Below are positions 12,165 to 22,800 of a stretch of 64,000 nt of DNA, piece by piece (positions within the stretch are counted from its first letter, which is position 1; each line of letters begins with the position of its first letter). The notes beneath the pieces were generated by a model, which had not been told where the DNA came from, made no database searches, and was given only the letters and a program-made list of their open reading frames with translations. The position numbers and the translations under genes were made by a program. This DNA comes from Bemisia tabaci. Its lineage: Eukaryota; Arthropoda; Insecta; Hemiptera; Aleyrodidae. Where the stretch lies: contig NC_092801.1 of assembly GCF_918797505.1 (NCBI RefSeq), positions 7,006,001-7,070,000 of the forward strand, in the 5' to 3' direction.

Positions 12165-12419
12165 CTGCCGCCGTGCCAAGGAAAAACGCCGTACGAGCAT
12201 TCGAGGGTTGCCAAATTTCCCGCGATAAGTTGTTCATTTTTTAAGAAAGTTATGAATATTTCACCTTGAAATTTTCAGGACTTTTCGCTGGAACTGCGAG
12301 CAAAATTATCTGATTAACAGGAAGAAAAATATTCATAAGTTTACCAGGAAATTCGATTATTACGAGGGAAATTTGGCAACGCCTGAATGTTCATACGGCG
12401 TTCTTCCTTAGTGCGGCAG
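12165..12419. repeat. MITE family A
   Basis: CTGCCGCCGTGCCAAGG at the left, CTTAGTGCGGCAG at the right, typical subterminal GTTGCCAAATTTCCC. The end of a 107-codon ORF that starts at 11905 is only this MITE read through. Confidence 0.75.
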
Positions 12420-12620
12420 ATTAGAGGTCCGTAGTTTGAAATGTTGGCCTCTGTTATAATTATACAGCACTGGCGGGCGTCATAGCCTTAAAAAATAATA
12501 TTTAAAACACGCAAAAACGCGAAAAATTGTTTCCGGACTCAGTTTATTAACGATCAACCGTTTAAATTCACATTCGTGGAGGTTGTGACAAACTAAAGTT
12601 AAAGATATTTAGCAGGACTG

Positions 12621-12856
12621 CAGGGTGTCCACTAAAATTTAATCTTGGATTTCCTTGACATTTCCTGATAATTCAGACGAGCATTCCTGATTTTATACAC
12701 CAAATTGACACTCGTTCGGTTTAAAAAACCAAGATATTTGATAGAATGAATCAGCAGTCGGAAAATTCACAAAAATTGCTCGAGGCACTCAGAATTTCCT
12801 GAACTATTACCGATTTTCCTAACATTTTCCGATTATTACTGACGGTAGACACCCTG
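12621..12856. repeat. CAGGGTGTC-end element
   Basis: CAGGGTGTCCAC at 12621 and GTAGACACCCTG ending 12856. The interior repeats TTTCCTGA, TTTCCTTGACA and ATTTTCC words. Confidence 0.7.
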
Positions 12857-13089
12857 CTTCATTATGTAACTGAGCTGAAATAAGGAATTCACGTAATGTT
12901 TCATTCGTTCATGTTAGGTGGGATGTGGCGCGTAAATGGAAATAATTTGGCCCTAGCTAGTGCCAGATTCTTAAAAAATAACCCTTAAGATTCACTTTTC
13001 AGCCGCCAGACATGGGATCAGCCGAAATCGCCTTAGTCGGACGTTTACCACTGATTGACTCGCTGCGCGCAGCGCATTATTCAGTGCGG

Positions 13090-13500
13090 CCAAGAAAAGT
13101 CGAAGCGCCTTCAAGTTTTTTCACGCAACACGCGCGTCCACGGAGCACGTATAGTTGCATCCAGACGCTGTGATTAATTTTTTCAACTTTCTGTTACATC
13201 TCGCTTTCCGGAAGAGGCCTGATCATCGTTTTTGTTCAACATATCGTTTGTTTTCCTTTGTTTTCCCGATAATATTCTCTAAATAATTCGCTCGAAAAAC
13301 TCGAGTAGCACTGGAGGGAATGAGACGCGAGTGAAAATTTTCAGCAACCGCATTGAAGGTCCGTGATTGGGTATTCTTGCCTCTGCTGCGGTTATTACGC
13401 AGCGGAAAATGTGCTTCACGATGCAGCCAAGAGAAGATAGGACGCCTTCAAGTTTTTCTTAGGCAACACGTGCATCCATGGAGTATGAATGGTTGCTTTT
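13090..13500 (+). repeat. Direct repeat pair, 80-bp unit
   Basis: GCGCCTTCAAGTTTTTTCAC to TATAGTTGCATCC (13090-13170) recurs diverged at 13421-13500. Related words occur at 36260-36350, so this is a dispersed repeat. Confidence 0.5.
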
Positions 13501-14013
13501 CAAAACCGAAATCAATGACATTTTGGAGGACTTCCACTAGGTATTAGGAGTCCACGTCAAATAAGTTTACGTACTCCCAGATTGCTACCAGAAGATCGTT
13601 TGACGTCGCTGTTACAAGTAAAGTAAATTCAAGAAACAAGATGGCGGATCGTCTGTCGCAGTCTCAAAGTGCGTATACGTGTTTGGCGTCGGTCTGTCAT
13701 ATTACCTACTTAATTTTCATTGTTTATTTTAGACTTCTAGACGTAGTACTTAGGTATCGTAAATCATAGTTGGGTGTGAAAACCAAATTTTCTGTCAAAA
13801 CGCCCCCTGTTTTTTTTCATCCTCATTAACTCGGTTTCATACTGCTGATCGCTTTTTTCGTAGCCTTCTTTTCTTTAACTTTTACAAGAAGAAAGAAGAA
13901 GAGGAAGAAGAAGAAAAAAACAGAGGCCGTGTACCTACATCTTGTGATTTCCTCATTTATTATTCTAGGTCTTGCATTTTACTGTCAACGCGCATTGGTT
14001 ATCAATTAACAAA

Positions 14014-14028
14014 CCCCCCCCCCCCCCC
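14014..14028 (+). repeat. Poly-C tract
   Basis: A run of 15 C followed by TCCCCTCTACCC; unusual in this AT-rich DNA and a likely place for sequencing slippage. Confidence 0.9.
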
Positions 14029-16822
14029 TCCCCTCTACCCGGAGGCGGAGGATTGTACGGTATCTATCAGAACACTTATCAAATAAATGAAGAATGACGG
14101 GACAGAGGGAATTTACAATAGAACCTGGGGTCAAAAAGTCTAGCAACTGATTGTATCACTGCATGTAGTTCGCCAGCAGTATCAATCCAAGAGATAAACT
14201 TTTCCTGCTTGAACTTTCAGAGCGATGACTTCCACAGCATAGATTTTGAGCATGACAATGTAGAAGAGGGCAAATATTTCGTCAAAATATGCAGACTTGA
14301 TTTTTAGCAGTCAATGAGTCAGGGAGGGCATTTTCATTTCAAGTTTTTTTTTCTTTTTTTTAATGGTTTTTCTTCATGTTGATTTCAGTAGCCGTCTGAC
14401 AAGTGAAAATTGAATGAATAGCAACATCAATCATTCATGCAAAGTTTACTTTAACTAGACTTCTTCAGCTTGAAACCGGTTCTTGGGAAATCAAACAGAG
14501 AACTAATATTTTAAACATGCTCATGGACTAGATCATTAAGGTTTTGAATTTTATTTCCTTACCTAAGTACTAATTTGTGCCCTCATTCCTTGCCATTCAT
14601 TATCAGTGAACTTTACTAACCTTAATTCCTTGGTCAAAATATCTTTTTCCTCTTGATCCATCTCTACTTTCACCTATACTGACCTAGGAATGGTGACCTT
14701 TCCCTGGATTAGAAACTTTTAAGTTCCAACAGGGAAGCCTTAAAACTGTGGATTGAGATTCACAGGTAAGATGACATCCAACACAAAGTTCTCTATACCT
14801 ATAATAAAATGAACCCAGTGTGTGCAAAATCATCGCAATGATGTGCATGATACAACAGCGTTTTTTTGTCATCTTTAGAATAAGCTAATAATGACATTTG
14901 ATATTAAGTAACGAGACGTACGCGTGTGTAAGTGTTTTAGAGACATACGCTTCAGCCGGATAGGAAAGATGGGATCAGCCCTTGAGAGCTACTTGAATTA
15001 CTTAGAAGGAGAAAAAAAATATAGACGTTGCCTCCAACTTTTTAGTATTATGCAACTGTAACATATGCTGATAATTTGATTTTGTGACATTCCTGAATTC
15101 AATGAAACAAGTTGCGTAAAATACAGACCGAAATAAGAAATACCTAAATACAGATTCATGCAAAAGGAATAAGCAATGTTATGTACGTGAGCTATTCTAC
15201 TTATGAGATTTTCAATGAAACAGTTGATCCAACCATTACTCAACCTAAGGCATGAGTTGACTTGAAATATTTATAGGTTGCGTTACATTGACTACATGGA
15301 TAAACGACCAATACAAAAACAATGCCCAGGGATGTTATGTTACACAGTTCTGCTATGCAGCGAGAGGCAACAGAGCATCTTGCATGGTTTAGAGGGAAAA
15401 ATTCAGTGGGTGGAAGTATTGTCCATACACCTGCTACAGAGGTACAGGTAGATAATGAAGCCTCAGCTGATCCGGGTGTACCTACAAGAAATGTAGGTAC
15501 AGGTAACGCACTGATCCGGATACATTAAAGGGATGCCATAACATCGATCTGCTTTGTACGGTTTTGAGGGGTGATTGCAGTTTTAGTGAGAGATGCATGC
15601 AACATTGCTAAAAATAAGAGAGTGGAGCTGCAGCTACTCACCAAGTTTAGAAGCAACACAATTATCAGCACAGAAACTGATGAGGCACGAAAAAAACACA
15701 AACACACTAGAAAACTTCGCCATTCAGAACCATTATAGATTACGGCACTACAAAAATAAACAAACTATACACACACGAAACGAATTGGGGTAGCGATGTG
15801 GTAAGAATTACAAGAATAATATTACAAAATAATGATCGCGTTGGAAGGAACGCGGATATCACCTCCACGAGAACATCTGGTCCAAGACCTACTGATGAAA
15901 ACAACGGGGCGCTCTGCTGGTGTCAAGTCCCCTCGCAGATCTGACGTATTTGCTTTGCTGGTGTGTCGGATTTCCAATCTCCCATTTTGCCCTCTTCTTT
16001 CATGCCTATTTTCAAAAGGTTGAAGGAGTGGAGTAATTGCATCTTAGCAAATACTTTTTCAAACTCAATATTATGAAAAAATATATCAGTATAAAAGAGA
16101 AATAAAGCTAATTTTTACAAAGTTTTTTAATGGAACAGCTTGGCAGCGCTGTGTGTTATCATTTCAAGCAAGTTATTCTCATAAGCAGCGTGAAGTTTTA
16201 CTCGCTCACAGAATGCCTTGGATTCAAATAAAAAATCGTGTTTTTTCAATATTTCTGCCGCAATAATCACGAAAAAAATTTACGTCCGCACTCTCAATGC
16301 TCTATAATTCGCATGAACTTCTAAATCCCCTAGTGTTCCTCGCTAGACCCTGCATCAATCTCTCATCGATTCTAATGATCCGTAGTGATGTTTTGATAAG
16401 GGTGGCTACATTGCCTATGACGTAGTCGAATGTTTTGTTTTTGTTTGGTCTTATCAGGGCTTAACCTGTGAAACATTGATGAAATCCAATAAAAAAATTT
16501 GATAAGTTTATCGTTTAATCGCTTCAAATTCGCTTTGTTTCATAATTTTCAACGAGGATGATTTTTTTTCCTACCTGTCATAAGATGACGTCGGGAACGG
16601 AAGTTTTCTAGAATGTAATTTTGTCCTTAGTGTTTCAAAGAGTCAACCATCTGAAAGTGTTTGTTGTCGCCTATTCCTAAGTAGGTCTTCGCCTACTTAC
16701 CCAGAAAGTTTTATTGTTTTCTCTTCTTTATCATTAAATTGGCGCTCCTAAGTAAATCTTCTATCACTGTCATTTTTTCTTACACTCATGCCTATTCTGT
16801 GACTACAATTACATAATTTCAG

Positions 16823-16880
16823 AAGGAATCCTAGCCTGCGCCATCCAAGCACCTAAGTACTCTCAACCATGGATTCTTTT
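16823..16880 (+). CDS. Tret1-like exon 1 (5' UTR plus first 4 codons)
   Basis: The acceptor AG at 16821-16822 follows a T/A-rich tract. About 46 nt of untranslated sequence precede the ATG at 16869, which encodes MDSF before the donor GTAAGT at 16881. An acceptor here implies at least one further untranslated exon upstream, which I could not place. Translation begins at 16869 because the next exon has no methionine and continues in phase 0. Confidence 0.7.
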
Positions 16881-19800
16881 GTAAGTTTCTCTTTTGTACC
16901 CTTTGGTTTTCTGATGAATTGAGCGATTTTTCTCACACAAAAGTAGATTCATATGTATACCTCACTGTGTTAAAACTTTCATTTTTCACACAAGTTTAGA
17001 AGTTAGCTTTTTCCTTTGTCTTCCACACCCTACAATGGACTTTTTTTAAACTTTCTTTCCACTGTTAGGATCCCCACAATTTCGAAACTTCAATCACGCA
17101 TTTCTCAGAATAGCAAAAACTGCACTCATGCGCCTTTGTTCTCCAAGCTCTTCATTTTATTTTTTTGAAGAAAAACAAGCCTACCCTATAGGTAGAAACG
17201 TATGCAGATTATTCTGCTATCGGAGAGAAAGAACCAAGGAAGTTCTCAAGAAATTACGTAGATTAGCCTTCCAGAGAAAAAATAAAGTATGACAAGAAGT
17301 TTACAACATTGTAAGTGGAGGTATGTGGTTTTGCATTTTGGACGTCAACATGCTGAATTTTGCTACATGAATCAGTGTCGTTAACCAAGTTGAATTCACC
17401 AATTGATTTCTTCTCCTCCTCTAAGCACAGATCCATCATCAATTGGTTGTAGAAAGTTTTGGGTCTGAATGTTCTCTTTCTTATTTTCATTGGTATTTTT
17501 TATTTCAGCCAATTGCAGGTGACTTGGAAAATTTAATCCCAACACGGCGTCCATCAATTTTGACTTTTGAACCTGGGGTAGCAAAAGTATTACCACAGTA
17601 TCTTGCAACAATTATCGGTGAGTAAGATGAGTAGTCCAGTGATAGTCGACACTGAAATTACTATGAATTACTAACTGAACCATCACTAGAAAAAAACACA
17701 GAAAATGTAGCCTAAATACTGCTAGTCACAGAATGGTAGAACAGCGTTGGGCTTACACTACTCTGGTGGATCATCAAGGCAAAAACATTCCGAAAATTAT
17801 CATTAGAGCCCAAAAATGAATTCCAGTGATTTTCAGTGCAAGATTAAGGGGGGAGAGAGCTCACCTTGTTGTTGATCAGCTTTTTTCCACTGAACTCAGT
17901 TCCTCAATTTATCTATCCATTGCGTGCCATTATACTGGACCAGCAGACGATAGGTTGAATATATGAAACCAAATGACCTAAAATTTGCACCACCCAAGTA
18001 GCATTTCTCAACGTAAAAATCGCTATATATTGCAATTTTATCGGCGATAAAATGGCCAGGATCATCAACATCTGAGCGATTATCCTCAATCTTATCGCGC
18101 TTTTATCGCCCAACAATTTATCACGATATTTTTCAAATAAAAATCAAGATAAATGGCAATTTAATCTCGATTATATCAACGAAAATTGATCACGATTTTA
18201 TCGAACCAAAAATTGCGATGCACAGCAATTTAATCGCCATATATCGCAATTTTTAATGCGATAATATCTCGATATATTGCCACCGATTTAATCGCGATAA
18301 CCAACTGATAAAATCGCTATTTATCGAGTTCGCTGCTACTTGGGCATTGCTTCTTACCTTGCAAATTCTTATTTTTCCAGTCACAATCGGAGGTTTCATA
18401 TGCGGCACAATCATAGCTTGGTCTTCTCCAGCTGCTGTGAAACTGGAAAATTGTGAGGATGGATTTCCAGTGGATGAGAATGACATGTCGTGGATTGGTG
18501 GCATCATGCCGATTGGAGCCATTCTTGGTTGCATTCTGACAGCGCTGGTTGTTGATATTTTGGGTCGCAAAAATACTATGATTGTTGTTGTTCTACCATG
18601 TACGATTGGGTGGAGCCTGATTGTTTGGGCTGACTCGGTAAGGTCTCATTGAACTAATATTTTATTTTAGAAAGAATATCAGGCTCTTATTATTCAAACT
18701 TTGTACCTTGATCTTCGAATAATTTCAATTTCTTTGATCTTTGACTGATTGAGTTTGCTACAACCGTTAAGTTTCTGCTCCTATCATCTTTGATGAAAAT
18801 GACACATTTTCAAAGGTTTTTACTTTTGACTGTGGTAGGTAGTTAGTTCAAAGGCAAAGCCCATAATAATGATTAAATTGAATTGTATAGTTGGAAAACA
18901 TGCCATCTAAAATGGCCGGAATTTTTGACTGTCCTCTTTTTAGCAGCTATTATTTGTGGTATCTACTTTCTACAGATAAAGATGCATTCAGAGCCTTGAA
19001 GCACTTTTATCTAAGAAAAAGGCCAGGAATCTGATCTGCAAGGGTAGAGGATAGTTTCAGAAAAAAGGAGATGACATGTTTTCAATCAAACTATACGATT
19101 CAATTGAGATAACACGAATCTTGGTTTGCAACATTGCAGACTGCTCATCGCATTTTATTTTTTAAGAAGAAAGCTAGAAAATACTCATCATTTTTTCTCT
19201 ATGTTTGAAAACATTCCACAAAAATTTCAAGCAATGAAGTTAACCCTCTATGGCATAGTGTTACAAATTTGTAACAATTGTTTTGGGTTTTTAAAAATTA
19301 AACCTTTCCTCTGTGGCATGATTTTGCAAAATTTCATTAGTTTTTTTTTCTTTTTCTTTTAATATACTGATTCTCAAAAATTAAAAATTTTGAAAAAAAA
19401 AGTTTATACTCTATCTTTTTATGCAAGTTACAAATAGATCAGTGTCTCTCAGAACCTTAGATCCAAAATTAATTCATGTCGTAGAGGGTTCATTCAATTC
19501 TAGTCAGTAAAATAAAATGTAACTGAAGTTTTGTAACAATATCTGAAATTTTCTAACACAATTGAGACGCATTATTGTTCACTTCAGTCATTATTCCTAA
19601 GTTGCGGAAACAGAAGCACTCCTCTTTTCAGGAACTTCTCGTTTTCTAATCAAGACAAATCAAGAAGAAGTAATTATCTCTTTTACTGTTCACTTTAAGA
19701 AAAGTATGAAGGGAAATCCGAATCGGCCAAATAGTGATTAATTCAGATCTAATCCATTGATTCAGGTTTTAATGTTATGTCTTGGACGCTTTATTTTGGG

Positions 19801-22800
19801 CACAACTTGCGGTAGCTTTCACCATTATATGTCCAATGTACACTGCAGAAATATGTCAGAAAGAAGTTCGTGGAACACTAGGAACCATCTTTCAATTGCA
19901 AGTTGTCTCTGGAATCCTGTTCCTCTATATACTTGGAAGTTTTGTAAGTTGAATCTATTCGTACTTTATCTCTACAGTTCATAGAATTTGCCTGAAAGAG
20001 CCCTTTTTACTGTTTCCAATGATCACGCAAGTTTGATTGCATTTATCAAAAAGGAACCAAGAGCATTCCATTGTTGTGCGATTGTGCCACATACATTCCT
20101 TGCAACAAAATTACTGAAATCATGCTATAAAATAAATTTACAAGGCAATTTCCGTCTTGAATTAATAATTTATTGGGAGTAAAGACATAACTTGTTCAGA
20201 TGTTTAGTTTATATTTGCAAAATGAAAAAAGTTGCACACCTCAGCGACATTGGTATGCTCTTTGTTTCTTTTTGCAAAATGTAATGCAGTTATAAGTAGC
20301 TCCATGTAACTGATTTTTTCCTCAATATCTTTGTTAGCAGGGCATTAAAAAAAATCGACAGCTTGGTAGCAATTCAGAAGTTATCAAAGACAGACACTGG
20401 GATCTTTGAAAGTGTCTGATTTAAGCAAATTTGAATGATAAACAACCGCCAAAATTTGTGTGTAGCCATGTACTGGATGGTAATTTTCAGGAATATGCAT
20501 TTTTTGAGTGTGCACATATTTGAAGAATAATTAATATTGCATGGTTTTTAAGTGATACATTTATCACAGCTGCATAAAAGAGCAGGTCTTTAAGGGGCTA
20601 TCCATCAAGTGTGTAATGCTAAATTTTGGATTTTTCAAACCCCTCTTACACTATCAAAACGTCTTTGTGACGTAGGTCACCATTCTTTCACACATGAAAT
20701 TAAAATGGCGTAACTCTGTCCTTGACCTCCCCTTTCCCCTAGAGCTTTACGTAATTTATGAAAGGCCAAAGTAGTGTTGTTTCCATAATGACAATCGATT
20801 AAATTCATCTTAATATGAAATGAAATCTGTAGTTTGTAATGCTTGATTTTGATCAGTTAACATCACTCTCCGTCTTATTTTATTTCAGCTGTCTCTTTTT
20901 CATTTGTCGCTGATCTGTATGGTCCTGCCAACAGTCTATCTTGTGTTCATCTGTATGATTCCGGAGTCCCCTGTTTACCATCTTAAACTAGGCAGGATAG
21001 ATGAAGCCAAACAAAGTTTGCAGTCTCTGCGTGGTCCTAATTACAACATTCTAACAGAGCTTGTCGATTTGTCGGCGCTAGTAGATTCGGTGTGTATTTT
21101 TTATTTACCCCCAGAAGACCACAAAGAACGCAGATGCGTGACCAACCATGTGAAAAAGTCTCTGAGCCCTTAAAATGATAAGGAATTTATCTTTCCATCA
21201 CAGTTATATTCTTTATGAAACTCTTCTGACATACACATATTGTCTTACAGTTTGAAATATTCTAGGATGTATCTAACATGATATTTGAAAATTTATGATT
21301 TGCCTCACCAGTTTGCAGTGTACCGATCAAAGCTCAAATTTTACTTTTACATTGGGCTTTGTTAGAACCACTCTAAATGACCTGCAATTCATCCAGGCAA
21401 ATCGCCATTTGTCTAAAACAACTCTTGATTTCTCTCAGTTCCAGACTTTGTAAACTACAAAAACTGAAAAAGCTGATTTTGACCTGAAGCACTTATTTTC
21501 ATATTTCAGGAAAGTCCTTTGGGCAAAATAAAGGCAGCTTTTCCCAGGATCTACTTTATCTATTACAGTAAAATTGAACTGAGAATTTATCACAATTATT
21601 GTATTTTAATTTTTCTACCATCATTGTTTAGTGATTCATTTAAAATTGCCTATAAATCCATGTTTTGTTGATGTAAGCAGAGTTCTCCTGGTATTTTTGA
21701 TCAGATTCTACCAAAATTTCAACTTTTTTTCAAACTTCAAAGAACCTTTAAATTATTTTTTTTTTTTAAATTTTTGCCTTGAGTCCAATTTCCTAACTCT
21801 TTGCCTTTGTGTCTTTCTAACCAGAGCAGTGAAACTGAAGTAATCCCTTTTTCTATTGCAATTCGTTCACCAGCTGCCGTCAAAGGCCTCATCATCGGTC
21901 TAGGTGTAATGTTCTTCCAGCAGTTTTCAGGTGTCAATGCGGTTATTTTCTATGCTGCATCTATTTTTAAGGTAAGTTAATTTTTCCCCCTCCAAATTGA
22001 CTTTTTTGATAGAAAATTTTTAGATTTGTTAAAGAAATATGACCATCTATGTGGTATGAGGCACTTACTTGCTATTTTAATTCCTTCATTGAAATATTTA
22101 TATCACTGCTCAAAAGACCGTTTCATGAACATAATAACACAAATAACGCCCAAAACTGTCTAACCAAACCGAAGATATGGTAATTTTAATTTTCAGCAAA
22201 AAATGCTACTATAAGGGAAAATTTAAAGTCTTAATCTGTCAAGTTCCAGGCCCATAATTATGGAATCACAATGCAACTTTGAGTTTTCTTTTGGCTTAAA
22301 AATGAACCAAACCATTCATAACTTATTCCTTCGGACACTGAACTGGGTTTTCGGTTGAAATCTCGAACTCTAATTTTTCAATTCAATTGAGTAATCATTT
22401 CTGATAAATTTTGATTAATACTAAAAATGATTCAGGTCCTTTTTCTCATACGCAATCACACATATACTTTTTCGTTTGTTTTCTTACCACTCAAATTTCT
22501 GTAGTTATGTACTTTCTTTTTGAAGAAAATCATTCATTCTGGAAATCATCTGTTAAATTGCAAATGTCGGGCTCTTCCAGAAATTCCCTCAGGAATCGTT
22601 GAAATTTCTATGATTAAAAATGTTGCAGTTATTAAATACGTTTTGCAAATACATACATGTCTATCACTTTGCAGGGCTTCCTGGCACTCAACAATACCAA
22701 ACCACTACTGTTCCCTGTCAAACCACAACCATTCGAGAATCTCACACTTTAACTTTTCTGATCTAATCCCATCCATCCACTGTTTTTTATTTAGCACCAT

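Larger units (their letters stand above)
1..16822. other. Repeat-rich intergenic region, no supported protein gene
   Basis: Apart from the repeats listed separately, the stretches 543-1154, 2327-2918, 7502-8139, 9057-10761, 12857-16822 and similar gaps show no exon structure or recognisable protein. A candidate transcription start for the transporter may lie near 13641, where AAGATGGCGG occurs, but nothing ties it to the gene. Confidence 0.6.
18638..20888 (+). other. Tret1-like introns 3 and 4 (outside exon 4)
   Basis: AT-rich with poly-T tracts (around 19340-19360). One repeat at 20591-20768 is listed separately; otherwise nothing seen. Confidence 0.5.

Noticed and set aside
11905..12228. 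107-codon plus-strand ORF
   Set aside because: Its last third is family A MITE sequence; no splice signals or recognisable domains.
13012..13173. ORF beginning MGSAEIALVGRLPLIDSL
   Set aside because: Its second half is the dispersed repeat also found at 13421 and near 36280.
18000..18340. Simple satellite of TATCGC words
   Set aside because: Bounded by inverted CCCAAGTAGCA ends, so better explained as a self-complementary MITE.
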